Assembly: GCA_905221605.1 (NCBI GenBank)
Contig: CAJNDS010002486.1
Span: 1-64,000, forward strand
DNA: 64,000 nucleotides
Reading direction: 5' to 3'
DNA from: Symbiodinium natans
Lineage: Eukaryota; Sar; Dinophyceae; Suessiales; Symbiodiniaceae
In this document: positions 48,319 to 59,720 of the stretch, in pieces
How the letters are laid out: every line of letters starts with the position of its first letter
How positions within the stretch are numbered: position 1 is the stretch's first letter
Position numbers and translations under genes: made by a program
Notes under the pieces: generated by a model
Told to the model about the DNA's origin: nothing
The model's input: only the letters and a program-made list of their open reading frames with translations
The model's database searches: none

Positions 48319-49947
48319 GTTTGGGGGGAACCAGTCGCGCCAGATGACTGCTCTTGCTGCTCAACAACTTTCTGGAGCAAAGTACCGAGGCTGGGGCCAA
48401 TCGCACATCATGCACTCAGTGCTGCAAACGGAAATGAGATTCAGCGGCTGCAATGCAGGAAACCAGCTCAGACCTGGACGAAGTCAATTGCAGCTGCAAC
48501 CCTTCGAAGCTTTCGTCGGAGGACTGCGGGTCAGGAATCCTGAGCTCACTTGGGAGAGGCTGGCCAGGCCTTGAATCAAAATTGTCATTCTCTGATGGAG
48601 ACGAACAAATATGAAACTGTCGATCTCCGCACTTTTGCTTGTGACTGGTTCTGTCCATTCTTCGTTCCGCACATCATGATCCATCCGGGAATATAAGCTT
48701 CTTAGAGTGAACTTCAGGCACCCCCCCCGGGAGAGAACTGGACTCCGTGACTCAAATCTCTTCATGTATGGAAACAAGAGCTTAGGGGGCATCCTTGCAG
48801 AACCTTGACATCCGGCACGCGTCACAAAACCATCATGGACAAAAGGATACTCCGAGCATAGAGTGACACAATAGCACTGGATTGTAAAAAGTCGAGTAAG
48901 AATGTAGATTAAAGGACCCTACAGCGCTGCAGCATTGCACATCTAAGCCCCAGGCGAGAAAACAGCCATCGCGTCGTTGAGCACCTGAAAAGGTGCATGT
49001 TAGTCATCAGACAAGATTAATGTTCTCTAGTGACTCTAGTGCTTGCCATCAGAAAAGCAAATACTCCTGACCTAACCATGGCGCATCATTACGCTAGCAC
49101 CTGTCGGGGCTGAAACCAAAGCCAACAAAGGCCTGCATACGTGAGACCATGATGCACACAGCCATGTGCAAACTGCTGTAGACTGCACGCGACACCGCTG
49201 TACACACGTTACAGCGGAATTTGAAAGCATGGGCAGGCTGGCCGGCGACTGATCTAAAGAGCCCCATTCGCAAAACCGAAAGACACTCCAGCGAGGCCCA
49301 GACTACACAGAAAGAAGCTGGTGGAGAAGTCGCTGGACTGCCGCATCGGTTGCCAGTTCCATGGCGACGACAGGTAACCGTGAACGGTCTAACAGCCTTT
49401 TGAGGTTTAGCATGGGAAAAGCCTATGAATACAGGGCCCTGATTTAATACAGTATGCATCATCCACGCTCTCTCTGCTTTGTTCCCTTGTCCTCTTGAGC
49501 CCATCCCGCACAGGTGAACTTCTCCTTTTTGAGCTTCTTGCATTTTATCTCTCTTTTATGTCTCGTTCTGCTCCTCTATGCTGCTCTCCTCTTCTCCTGT
49601 GCTCTTGGCATCTTTTTGCGAGCGCCTGGGCGCGCGCCGCCCTCGCCTCCAAGGGCGCTCGGAGGCTCGCGGAGCTCGGGCCTCGAAGGTCCGGAAAGAA
49701 CTCTTCGCTTCGCGTCTGAGAAAAGAGAGCTGAGAGTAAGAGGATCAAATTCAGATTCAGAAAGAAAAGAAAGAAGTAAGAAAAAGGGAGAGAGCAAAAG
49801 AGAGCAAAACAAGCACAAAGCGGAAAACCGCGAGAGAAATCTGTCTTGGAAAAGAGAAGCGAAGGGAGGCTGAGCTAGAAGAGCAGAAGAAATCGTCGCT
49901 GTGCCCGTCCCTCTGCAGCCCCCAGGTGCCTCGGGCGGACTTTGGCC
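48319..49947. repeat. Dispersed repeat, copy 2
   Basis: A direct-orientation relative of 34,979-36,104, sharing the same landmark phrases in the same order. Extra sequence relative to copy 1 lies at about 48,430-48,730, 49,075-49,190 and 49,640-49,730. The shared region ends at GGCGGACTTTGGCCT. Beyond it, copy 2 enters ordinary sequence, whereas copy 1 enters the GCGGT microsatellite. That abrupt end supports a discrete repeat boundary. Confidence 0.85.
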
Positions 49948-50289
49948 TCACCTGTCAACGAGACGGCACATCAAAGCCCTTTTTGACTCGCAAAGGCCCG
50001 TAGACTCCACAAAGACGTAGAGACTTCTCCCCGCCTCTTGGCCGGGAAGGCTCCTCAACAGAAAGGGCTCAAAGATCGCAAGTCACGGCGCCAGAAACCG
50101 CCGACCCTTGTGGGCCAGCGATAAGGAGAAGCAACTTTTTTAAGAGAAGCCATTTGTTCTCAAAGGCGTTCCGCCTGCTCGCTCCCCCCATTTGCCCTTC
50201 CCACCTCCGACCCTCAGTACTTTCTGCAGCTTCAGGTTCAGCATTTCGGGTTGGGCCACCGCACCGACAATCACCTCCACGCCGCCTCA

Positions 50290-50853
50290 TCAAGCTTGAA
50301 AGCTTTGTAATATAGTAGTCAGATGAACATGTTGATGTCGAGTTCTCCGAAGCCCTCCAAGCATTCCCAACCCCGCCCTCAGTGTCTTGTTCTTGTTCGA
50401 CAACGCACTTTCGTTCTCACAGGAGGCCTCGCCTAGAAGAAAAACTAACCATCTCCACAAAAACAGCAGGGTAGCGCTGTCCTCGATGTGTCTGGCCGGC
50501 CTCAACTTACCAGCAGAAGTCGTCTGCCAAACACGCCGCGCCCACTGCCATACCACTCCGAGCGCGCCTGCCGCGCTGTTTCGCGCGGCGGGAGGAGGCC
50601 CTGCAAAGCACAGGAAGCAAGCACAAACGGCAAACGCGCAGACCAAAAGCAGGCCCAAAACATGTTCCAGAAACGAATTGAAGGCAACTGCCAGAACCAT
50701 TGAATGTCTCGAGATGTCTCGAGGCAAGTCCAGAGGCAACTCGGGCAGCGGCCGACCGTGCATCCAGTGCGCGAGGCGATGGCTGACATTGGCCGCTGCA
50801 CCTCGCGCCGACTCCTCTGCTTTCCACGATTCCTTCCTGATCCGCCTTATCAT
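50290..50853 (-). CDS. Hypothetical membrane protein
   Basis: A 187-residue frame with a true ATG. Residues ~52-85 contain a strong hydrophobic segment (VLGLLLVCAFAVCACFLCFAG) and a shorter one follows near 130-140 (LLFLWRWLVFLLG), so one or two membrane spans are likely if it is real. The N-terminus is charged. No family is recognised. A diverged relative of part of this DNA may lie at about 51,480-51,640. Confidence 0.3.
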   Translation of the reverse strand: MIRRIRKESWKAEESARGAAANVSHRLAHWMHGRPLPELPLDLPRDISRHSMVLAVAFNSFLEHVLGLLLVCAFAVCACFLCFAGPPPAARNSAAGALGVVWQWARRVWQTTSAGKLRPARHIEDSATLLFLWRWLVFLLGEASCENESALSNKNKTLRAGLGMLGGLRRTRHQHVHLTTILQSFQA

Positions 50854-51111
50854 CGCGTTATCCTTCCGGCCAAGTTAGTGAAGCTGCATTGCTGAAGGTG
50901 ACGCCGAATTGTCCCCCCTTTACACTTTTCCACGTCTCACGACCACGCCGAACTTGCCCTCCTTGAGCCCATACAACCTGTCGACTGTACTCCCTGCCGA
51001 AACAGGCTTGCGAATCACGAAAAGGCTTACCTGGAACATAGAAGCTTCGGGACACGCGGTAGCGTTTCTTGTCAAGTCAGATGTGGACGAATTAGAACGA
51101 AAAGCTGCTCA

Positions 51112-51245
51112 CAATGCGTCTTCGCCTCCTAATTCGGTTTCGCAATGCGTCTTCGCCCTAATTCGGTCGGCTTCGCAATGCGTCTTCGCCTGCCAATGCG
51201 TCTTCGCCTCCCAATGCGTTTTCGCCTTCCAATACGTCTTCGCTG
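51112..51245. repeat. AATGCGTCTTCGCC minisatellite
   Basis: Six imperfect copies of CAATGCGTCTTCGCC separated by short variable spacers (CTCCTAATTCGGTTTCG, CTCC, TGC). Confidence 0.85.
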
Positions 51246-52457
51246 ACTGGGTCCTTTAAGGAGGTTTTTTCGGCTTCGCAAACCGGCTTCGGTTTCAGAT
51301 CAACCCCTAAACCCCTCCCCGTCCCAGCCGCAATGCTCTTTTGAACTCCCCCCCCCCCCCGTGCCTCGCGCATTTCCTTGTCACGAGCTGGAGTTCCAGG
51401 AGCTCCTCTTTGACCAGTCACAAGCCGGTCACAAGTCGCTCACGGCAGGTGACAGCAAGGCCTTGAAACATTCGGGGAGTGCCCTTTCCTGCCGACATCG
51501 CAGCAGACGACGGCCGCCGCACCTGCCGCAAAAAGGACCAGCAATCAACGCAAAAGGCTGGGGAGGCACAAGGAACGAGCACAGACGGCCCCAGAGCAGA
51601 GAAACCCACCACAAAAAGAGGCCCGGACTTCTGCGGAGGGTCGTGCGCTGCGCGGTGTCGCGGGCCCTGCAGCTGGCAAAGAGCATAAATGATGGGATGC
51701 TACAGAGTCCTACGTCCTACGTCGGCATGCATCTCGGCGCACTGTGAAGGGGAAGCATCGGAGCAGCCCGCCGCACCTCGCAGCACCGTGCCGCAGCACC
51801 CATACAGTTCAAAAAGAGCTGGTGGCATCCGGTGGCCATCGGCCATTCTTTGGCCCGCACAATTTCCCGCACATCACCTTCGACAGCACGTGCAGTGCGG
51901 GGTGTTGTCGGCCCTGTAGTGGGGTTAAGCGGGCACTGGACATCAGCATGACAACAAATGTCAGGCCGTCAAGACACGATGACAGAATCATACAGAGGCT
52001 TCGCAGAGGCTGCAGCGAAGGCTGGAAGCCGTCGTGGCTGCTGACGATGGTCTGGTTGACACCGGCTTGACCTCAGCCAGACACAGGCACAAGTCGCAGA
52101 CCATGAAGCTGCATGCGGGTTCCCCTCTTGAACCACGCCTCGCCAGCGAGAGCTCGAGTGGCGCTGGCCAGGGGAGTGACAGGCCCTGAGTTGGCATTCA
52201 AACTTTTCAGGTCCAGGCTTCCTACGATGCTGGCTTGCAATCTGCACGGTGACTCTCCAGTTGGTCTTGGGGGTCCACGTGGCTTGGTGAAAACAGGCCT
52301 CTGGCGCACCTGAGTTATTTGGCTCATGCAACAACGCAACAGCCTCGGAGTGCTTTTTGCATCTTCTTTCACAGGACTGGGCGAAGATTGTGTCGGAAGA
52401 TGAGTTGGAAGACCTGGACTACGCAAAACTTGGCGGGTTCGTCCCTCCCCGGCTCAC

Positions 52458-52512
52458 ATCTCCACACATCTCCACACATCTCCACACATCTCCACACATC
52501 TCCACACACCTT
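52458..52512. repeat. 10-bp minisatellite CACATCTCCA
   Basis: Five tandem 10-bp units, then a degenerate tail CACCTTTTCCACATCTCTCC. Confidence 0.9.
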
Positions 52513-52741
52513 TTCCACATCTCTCCACACATCTTGACCGGGCCCTGGGCCGGCTGGGCGAGCGCGGCCGAGGCGGGGGCACAGTGTGCCGGAGCTCCGT
52601 GCGGTGACAAACCCAGTCGTGGCCGCACCTGAGACGAAGCCGCAGCCCACGCGCAGAACAAAGAAACCCGATCAACGCCTTTCAAGATCAAGGAGCCATA
52701 CTGGGCCCGTCTGGACCTTTTCTTAGGGCTCTGCTGCCGAG

Positions 52742-53535
52742 TCACACGCGGCAGGTGCCGGGGTCGTGGAAGGTTTGGCAGGGGCAGCCTGCTACTTGAC
52801 AGGCGAAGAAGCCTGTCGGGCTGTGGTCCAGATTTCCGTGTCCACCTCTGCAATCAAAATAATCCAGGAAAGATTCAGATCGAACTCCCCTACAAAATAC
52901 CAACAGCTGGGCTCTGGACAGCTGCAGCGTGAGTAGGGCTGCACGTACGTAAACTTGACGCAGCCGCAGTTGTGCTGACCTTCTGCTATGTTGCTGGTGC
53001 ATGCACTCACTATACTCACTCACGCTCCTCACTTCTCTTCTGTCGCTCGTTTCCTTCGAGAGTCTTGGGCACAACTTGTAACCTGCAGCGTCAGAGTCAG
53101 CGATGTGGAACTATTTTAATGCGTATGAGGAGAAGGCAAAGTCCTTCGTGCTCCCTAAACCCAGATTTTCCTCTCCTCATATCTTCTCATCTCTTCTCAT
53201 CTCTTCTCATCTCTCCTCATCTCTCCTCATCTCTCCTCATCTCTCCTCATCTCTCCTCATCTCTCCTCATCTCTCCTCATCTCTCCTCATCTCTCCTCAT
53301 CTCTCCTCATCTCTCCTCATCTCTCCTCATCTCTCCTCATCTCTCCTCACCTCTCCTCACCTCTCCTCACCTCTCCTCCTCTCCCAAGCCCCCAAGATGT
53401 CACATCGCCTTGGCCTCTGCTTTTGGGGCCAAATGCATCCATCAACGCAGTAAGGGTCGGGCACTTCTCCCAGCCATCTGACGAAGGCGTTCCAGCATGC
53501 CGATGGTCACTCAAAGGATGTCCGCAGAAGCAGAC
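52742..53535 (-). CDS. Cys/His-rich protein, exons (FAM221-like pattern)
   Basis: Three minus-strand coding pieces. Piece 1 (from 53,535) follows a short intron GTGAGTTTTTCTCC...TTTCATGAG and reads VCFCGHPLSDHRHAG. Piece 2 (52,980-52,894) reads HNCGCVKFTYV and SRCSCPEPSCWYF. Piece 3 (about 52,846-52,742) reads GGHGNLDHSPTGFFACQ then VAGCPCQTFHDPGTCRV and a stop. The spacing of C-x-C, CGH and H is reminiscent of FAM221-type Cys/His modules that may bind metal. Pieces 2 and 3 are separated by a ~46-bp segment starting GTAGGG and ending TTGCAG, but simple removal puts them out of frame. The donor is therefore unusual, or there is a frameshift. The intron between pieces 1 and 2 holds the CTCTCCTCAT minisatellite. 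Confidence 0.4.
53163..53390. repeat. 10-bp minisatellite CTCTCCTCAT
   Basis: About twenty tandem copies, the first few with TTCTCAT and the last few with CTCAC variants. Strongly pyrimidine-rich on the plus strand, it lies within a likely intron of the minus-strand Cys/His-rich gene. Confidence 0.95.
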
Positions 53536-54199
53536 CTCATGAAAGAGAAAAGGAGAAAAACTCACTGACAAATTGCCTGACAATTGCCTGCCCCCTTGCA
53601 TGCAGCACAAGGCGCCGTTTGCGCACCCGGTTGGATGCATGGTTGCAGACGATCTTTACGAGCACCTTAGCAAGCCGTTATCAAGAAAGCCGCTGCAAGT
53701 CTTTCCCTTACATGACACTCCATCCGCACCCATGACTTCATACTACAACATACTACAACCGCTCGCTTATCATCACTTATCAACCCTCCCGGGGCCCTGG
53801 CCGGGCGAGTAGCCGCCCAGAGCCGCGACTTCGCAGACGTGGCAGGCCCAGACCACCACGCGCGGAGGCTGCGGCGGCTTCACCGGCACTACGCCTCAAC
53901 TCTCGAAAAGGGCTACAACTGCGCTGCAAGCTGCAAGTCGCAGGGCTTCAAGCTTTTTGCATGCTTGAGGGTGTACTATACCAAGCGTGGGATCTGTTGC
54001 TTTGCGGCTTAAACATTCCGAAAGTGTCATATCAGGGTACGCATTCGTTGAGTGAGTCAAGCGGTTCTTTGCCCAGCGGCGCTCGACGCGGACTGGGCCC
54101 GGTTTGCACCACCGCGCGCGGCGCCGCTGTGCTGCGGTGAGGATGCCGCCCAAGGAGAGGGGGCCCTGCGTGAAAAACTAGATGCAAAGCCGCTCCCCA
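53536..54199. other. No supported gene
   Basis: Possibly carries an upstream exon of the Cys/His-rich gene near 53,640-53,570. The rest shows only short frames. Confidence 0.3.
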
Positions 54200-54566
54200 T
54201 AGCTTCCAGAGGCTTGCATTGAGTCGGTACTCCCTGAGTCGGCAAGCCGGTTGCCTTTCCCAACTTCTCCAACAAGCAGTCTTTGGCAGAGGCAATGTCC
54301 CGGAACCGCCGTTCAGACTCCTGGAGTCGCAGTATCTGACCCTGACTTGGACATCCACACAATCAAAGGGTGCCTCGGAATTCTGGTCCGGGTTCTTGTC
54401 CTGAATGTGCTTCTGAGATCAGGTTCCAACATTTTCGAAGACTGCAAACTTTCCAGACAAAAAGCAATTCAGCAAATCTTTCAAACTCAGCGTCTGGGTG
54501 GCACAAGAGTGCCAGGCGGCGGTAAGCTCGCCGTACGTCGGCCGCACTGCATCCTGGCAAGGCTTC
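54200..54566 (-). CDS. DnaJ (J-domain) protein, three exons with GC-type introns
   Basis: Exon 1 (54,566-54,492) follows acceptor CTTTAG and reads GCSAADVRRAYRRLALLCHPD, a J-domain helix II with the HPD motif that stimulates Hsp70 ATPase. Exon 2 (54,400-54,374, only 27 nt) reads DKNPDQNSE. Exon 3 (from 54,320) reads ESERRFRDIASAKDCLLEKL, the helix III region. Intron 1 (54,491-54,401) starts GC and ends AG, with GAC on both exon sides. Intron 2 (54,373-54,321) starts GC and ends AG, with GAG on both sides. Shifting each junction by three bases gives GA-AG introns and a cleaner HPDKNPDQNSESERRF join. The exon 3 end, the rest of the protein and any upstream exon are not resolved. Confidence 0.75.
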
Positions 54567-55745
54567 CTAAAGCGTGCGGCCGGCCAATCGTCTGTATCAG
54601 CGCAAGGCAAACCGCACACATCCTCAGAGAACTGCCTTCGGAGAGTCCCAGCATGACGTACGCACAAAACTCATCCATGGGCTTGCCATCCATGGCACTC
54701 TTGTACTATGACAGCAACTAACACACCTCCTGAACCCACCGAATGTACTACAAAATACTATAAACGCCTCTTTCATGGCTCTCAAACTTCTGACCTGTCA
54801 AATGCCCTGACCGCACTGAGCAACCACATCTCACCACATCTCATCCAACCACATCTAACCACATCCAAATCTAACCACATCAAACCTGTGGAGCCGACAG
54901 CGCCGAAAACATCTGCATTAAGCTCTCACAATTTGCACACCTTAAGATGCTGTAAGCCACCGGACTGTGGCATTTGTGGTGGCAATCGCCGACTTGAAGC
55001 ATCCTACTTTCCCAACAAGTGAATTGTGGGTTTCGACCTTGTTCCTCCAAGGCTCAACAAACCTGCAATACTTTCAAAACAATAAGACCTCCCTGTGGGA
55101 AATGCGGTGCCAGAAGCAGCACATTCATTTGCTCTGGTGGTTGCAAAGCACGACGGGCACCCAGATTGACTACGTTCCATACGGAGGGGACAGAGTGATG
55201 ATCGTAGCAGGGCTGCCGCACCACCTAAAAACCTCCCGCCCCTTCCTGTTTGACTCTTGAGGGTATGTGGCATCTTCCCAAATCGCAGGTGTTGATCAAC
55301 ATGTTCAGATGTCTGGCATCTGTAAAGCAAAACAATGGGACATGCCTCGTCCCAGCCCCATGTCCCTGAAGAAATGCTTGCAGGAATCTTCGGACCTGAG
55401 GTTCGATCGAAGCATGGCGAGCACGAATATGCAAGGCAATGCGACAGAGCACCCCCTTATTCGAGATGTCATGAACCTTGGTTCCAGTTAGCGACCCTTG
55501 GTGCCATGATGCTTTTCAGTTCAAGGCTTTAAGGCATTTCACACAAAGCATCCCACAAGGTTCCAAACTTCTACAGACATCTATCTATCTAGCAATCTAC
55601 CTATCTATGAGCCTGATACTTTTTGGGTGCTTTCAATGTTGTGTTTACATCCACGAATTATTTCAACGATAAAACTTTCTTGCTATGTGATTCTCAATAA
55701 AGATAGCCAAGTATCGGATAGCAGGAGTGAGACTTTTTATACAAC
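54567..55745. other. Unassigned, gene-like fragments on minus strand
   Basis: A minus-strand frame near 55,452-55,225 (VPLFCFTDARHLNMLINTC) looks coding but is not recognised. A 10-bp-spaced ACCACATCTA motif lies near 54,826-54,890 and a CTAT-type microsatellite near 55,583-55,610. Confidence 0.3.
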
Positions 55746-56010
55746 CTAGGGCTTCTTACAATCGCTGAGGATGGCCACCTGGAGCCTTTTGCTTGGTCGG
55801 CGCCAATTTCTCCCATCGCCAAGTCGCTTGGCTCTCTGCTGGTACTTGGTCTCCTGGGCCATTGGCCCAGGCCCAAGGCAGCTCCTAAGCGTCTGCAGAG
55901 TCTGCATGCCTTCGGCAGGCAGCCCTGCAAACTTAGAACTTAAGGCGCTATCGAAGCCCGCCCGAAGACCTTCCTTGAGCTGAGAAAGCACCATCTTCAA
56001 GCGTCACTCG
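55746..56010 (-). CDS. Hypothetical terminal exon
   Basis: Open minus-strand frame ending in a stop, about 85 codons, with protein-like composition (MVLSQLKEGLRAGFDSALSS, then KFAGLPAEGMQTLQTL). A neighbouring frame at 56,308-56,018 contains CLQCGKVLFHILGPC and could be the preceding exon. Neither matches a family I recognise. Confidence 0.3.
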
Positions 56011-56888
56011 GAAGACTTCACGCCATTAGTCGGAGAGGAAGTAGACCTGACCCAGTCTTTCGTTGCACGTACAGCACATCAGGAGTTGTTCTATGTTGTT
56101 CTGTATTCGGGCGCCGTTGTCCTTTGTACAATTCCTGCTGCGCTTCGCCTTTGCGCCCTATCTTGCACGGCCCTAGAATGTGAAAAAGCACTTTTCCACA
56201 TTGAAGACATGCAGCGCCGAAGCGCTGCTTGAACATGACATCCCCCACCCTGTCCATGTCTCTCCCCGGTTTCGGGGTCTTGGAACCGATGTGCAAAAGC
56301 ATGGGCAAATGTAGGGCTTAGCAAAAACACGCGCGTCGCGTGACAAAGAAGCCCACTCACGCTGCCCCACACTCCCCCCACACTGGAACGAAAGTTCTGA
56401 TTCCAGAGAGCACGCTCGCAGCTTCGCCCTTGCGCGATTGCGCACTGCAGGGTTTTCAAGGGGGTCCTGAGCCTACATCCCAAAAAACTATCGGGTCACT
56501 CTGGCTCTAGTGAAAGTGTGGGCGAGAGCTTAGAACAACGCGAATCATCGTATGATCATCAACTCGCTAGCCGCTAGCAGCTTCCTCGCTTTAACAGTTC
56601 ATGCATGCACAGGCAGAGAAAATCAGCTATGTTGCTTTCCAAAAGCCCCTGAAGTTGAAGAGGGTGGTGCTCACAGGCCGGACCTGTGCTACACATGAGC
56701 GAACCCCTTCAGTTATTCCTTCCGTCCTCAATTTGATCTCTAATCGTTTGTATAGTCTGTGCTTTGAGCTTTTGTCCTCCTTTCCAGTGCGTCCTTCGGA
56801 CAGTTGTGGATTCTCATGTCGCCCACGACGAATGAGTGTGAGCAAGTCCAGCCTCACTGTGAGACCATGCCGTGTTTGAGCTTGTGAA

Positions 56889-56963
<75 letters not shown>

Positions 56964-57396
56964 CGTACGATGTGTCATGTGGTATGGTCCAGTATGTTTA
57001 AAGGCACGTATGTACATTTGCATACATGTACCTTCTCCATTTGCTCTTGCCCATCCCAATGGGGGCCCCCTTTGTGTGGACCTTCTTGTGAAGATGCCGT
57101 GATTTTTAGAGAGGAGAGCTTCCCCCCTCCTATTTCGATGCTCTTCGGGCCTGCATGAGGCCGACGACCGCTCCCAGAATGCCTCCAAGCAGAATCAGGA
57201 TCCACTCCTCAGAGCAAATCCCTCTGCTTCTCTCAGCTTCATGAGACTTCCTTGGGGTCAGGCTTTGGGGTTTATATAGGGTTTGGGGTTTAGGCTAAGT
57301 CTGTGCCCCTCTGGGACCGGGACGTCCTCCTGGAAGACGGGGTGCAGCAGATTCTGACAAGCGCAGCAGATTCTGCAACGGGCTGACACAGACTCC
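56011..57396. other. Spacer with GT microsatellite
   Basis: Apart from the possible exon mentioned with the preceding entry, short frames only. The GT run is listed separately, and degenerate TTTAGGG-like phrases lie at 57,262-57,296. Confidence 0.35.
56892..56947. repeat. GT dinucleotide run
   Basis: About 28 uninterrupted GT units, continuing as imperfect GTATGT. Alternating purine-pyrimidine sequence of this kind can adopt Z-DNA. Frames through it are artefacts. Confidence 0.97.
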
Positions 57397-58037
57397 AAAA
57401 GCACCCTCATTTCGGAACTTACAACCGAGAACCTCGAACTCGTCGGCGGGCCTGGCATAGGCACAAGAATTGGCGGAAAGCCTGCGCTCCTCTTCTGCTA
57501 ATTCTGTGCTCTTCATGTCAAGGCGCATCTTTTGGAGGCATTCCCTGTTGCGAGCTTCGATGTCCGTGACCTTCGAGATGTACTGGGCAGACACCTGAGG
57601 GCCCCCCGCGACATCCCGAAATGAGTCCCAGAAGAGGGCTCTCAAAAAGGCGAGAGTGCTCAGAAAAGCAGGAAAGAGAGGCTTTACATTTCAAGACGGC
57701 CGCACCTTGTGGAGCCGATGGGCATGGTAGAGGCCATCGACCATGGCCACCTGCCAGATACTGCACTAAAGGTTCTGACTTCTGAGGGGGCGTGCAATGC
57801 GTGCAGAACCAGACTGCTTTACTGCCGTGCTCGAGAATTGAGGTCAGACGGTGTTTTAACTTTTGAGCATTTTTGAGCTGTCTCATGCTCTGCGCGTGCA
57901 CATGACGATGTGCAAAGCGCCTTGAGGTCCTGTTCCATGTCTTGGTACCTCACGACGCATGATGCAAAGCTGCGACTCAAGCCCTTGCCCTCAGTGCTGA
58001 AGTTAAAGTGATCCGAATCGCTAGAGCGAGAGGCCAT
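57397..58037 (-). CDS. Hypothetical gene, two exons, coiled-coil-like
   Basis: The likely start is ATG at 58,037, just after a pyrimidine-rich stretch ending AAAAG. Exon 1 reads MASRSSDSDHFNFSTEGKG, then SFASCVVRYQDMEQDLKAL, to about 57,900. Exon 2 (57,640-57,397) follows acceptor CTTTTTGAG and reads ALFWDSFRDVAGGPQVSAQ, then ISKVTDIEARNRECLQKMRL and KSTELAEEERRL. It is rich in charged residues with heptad-like spacing. The exon 1 donor is unresolved. No family is recognised; the two pieces are paired by proximity and style only. Confidence 0.35.
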
Positions 58038-58569
58038 CTTTTTTGGGCAACAAGTAGAAAAGTAACCGCGAATCTTGGGTCCAGGCCCTTCCTTTCCCAT
58101 CGTCCACTGCGCGAACCACGTGGCGGAGCCTTCAAAACAAAAATAGCATGGCTACTCAAGGGGTTAACAAGGCTGTAGAGTGGACCTCCCCAATTTGTTC
58201 TGACGCCTCCCATTGTGCTTGTGCCCACTCATGCTTGTGCTCAAGTTCCAGTCAGCTCTTATGCGTCCTCCTCCCAATGGCGTGGGCATGACAGAGGGGT
58301 TCAAGGCTTCCCATGACTTCTCTTTTTTGAACCTGAAGTATCTGAGTTCATCCAAGGGGTGCTCTCTTTCCCATGGTCGAAAACGCAAATATCAACCGCC
58401 AATGATGCAGGTGTCACGTGCGCTTGCGCTTCCATCGGAGGCTTGGGGTCATCCTCGAAATGGGCCAGATCCCATTTGGACATCTTCACAGGCCAATGCG
58501 TCCTGTAACCCTAAGAAAGCCCTATAAGAGTCTGGAACGCTTGATCTTCGGGCATCTTGTTTCATGTCT
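58038..58569. other. No supported gene
   Basis: Short frames only on both strands. Presumed upstream region of the neighbouring minus-strand gene. Confidence 0.3.
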
Positions 58570-58667
58570 TCACTGTGCTCCCTTGCAACTGAGCGCTGCG
58601 GCCCAAGGTTTCGCGCAGCACGGCCGTGGAGTGCGCCACGTAAGCGGCCTTCAGCTGGTCCCAGAGC
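58570..58667 (-). CDS. Isolated exon, unknown protein
   Basis: After acceptor GAGACTCAG the frame reads LWDQLKAAYVAHSTAVLRET, then LGRSAQLQGSTVKT and a stop or donor. Codon use is GC-rich at third positions, like other likely exons here. It may belong to the same gene as neighbouring minus-strand exons. No family is recognised. Confidence 0.35.
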
Positions 58668-59720
58668 CTGAGTCTCAAAAACTCGCACTTGAGACTCCGG
58701 CAGATGTTCTTTGTCTTCCTACCCCTTTGTCGCCCAGAGCCTCAGTGCTTGCAGGTCAGCTTACAGTAGAGTCAGACTGTTCATGAGTTTTGCTGTGTTG
58801 CAGCGTGAGAACTCAGAATAAACGGTCCAAAAAAGGAACGTTGAGCTTCAAGGCATGCATCGGAGCTTTTGGATCTCAGGACCATACTCGGGAAGTGTCT
58901 GCAGATAGCCTGCAGCTGAAGCAGACGAGGCGGAGAAGTGGAGTTAAGAGCACTCGCGATGTGTAGGATGCTCTGGCCAAGGTGCCGATGATCTTATTGA
59001 AGGAGAGGAAGTTCTCCTGCAACGCAGACTGGTGTGTGGTTTGGGTTTAGACCGCAGGGTTTCGGGTTCTAGAGCTTAGGGTCGTGAGCTGCAACCTCTC
59101 CACAGATTCGATTGGGTGTCCCCCAGGCCCCGGGCCTTCAGCATCTTCGCATACAGCACACACACCTCCTGAGGTCAAATTCAGCCCTCAAAAGCCATCT
59201 GCGAGCCCTGGCTGTCGCCCGAGGCCCGCACGGGCTGACGCTTGAGAAAGAGGCCCTAAGCCATTCCGAACATTATGCACATTGCCAACGACAACACATG
59301 TGGAAGCAATAAGTCCACGCCCCTGCCTGGATGTCACAGATGTGCCAGCCGCAGATCCTGCGTGAAGCACTTGTCACAGCCTCTAAGCTTTCGTGCTCCA
59401 TGTGTCCTGATAGGCTTTGGAAAGCAAGGCTTGAAGACCATGAGGATCGCCAGCCTGAGTCCACTGCGACGCCTTTTCACACCAACAGGGGCAAGACATA
59501 GCAAGCATGGCCGTAGTGGTGCCACCTCGAACATAGACTTGCCGAGGGGCCAGTTGGTGACAATGCCCAGGAGGAAGCCTCCAGAAGCCCCAGTTCGCCA
59601 TGCACGAGCACAGGGACACACTTGCCATTGCCATTTGCTCGCAGTACCCCATAATCCAGTTAACCCAGCCTGTGGCTGGGAGGAAGATGGCGCGTCCCTC
59701 GCTCGAGAGATGGTTGAAGG
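58668..59720. other. No supported gene
   Basis: Frames on both strands overlap without motifs. A degenerate TTTAGGG-like stretch lies at 59,040-59,085. Exons of the flanking minus-strand genes may be hidden here. Confidence 0.3.

Larger units (their letters stand above)
50854..52741. other. Mostly repeats and unassigned sequence
   Basis: Contains two minisatellites listed separately and a homopolymer C patch near 51,348. A minus-strand stretch at about 52,310-52,080 (QASIVGSLDLKSLNANSGP) follows a plausible acceptor but has two competing open frames, so no exon is called. Confidence 0.3.

Noticed and set aside
52313-52328. TTTGGCTCATG as a second spliced-leader relict
   Set aside because: Only nine bases match and the rest of the leader is absent, so chance is likely.
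56814-57188. Frames encoding poly-(Val-Cys) or poly-(Thr-His)
   Set aside because: They run through the GT dinucleotide repeat.
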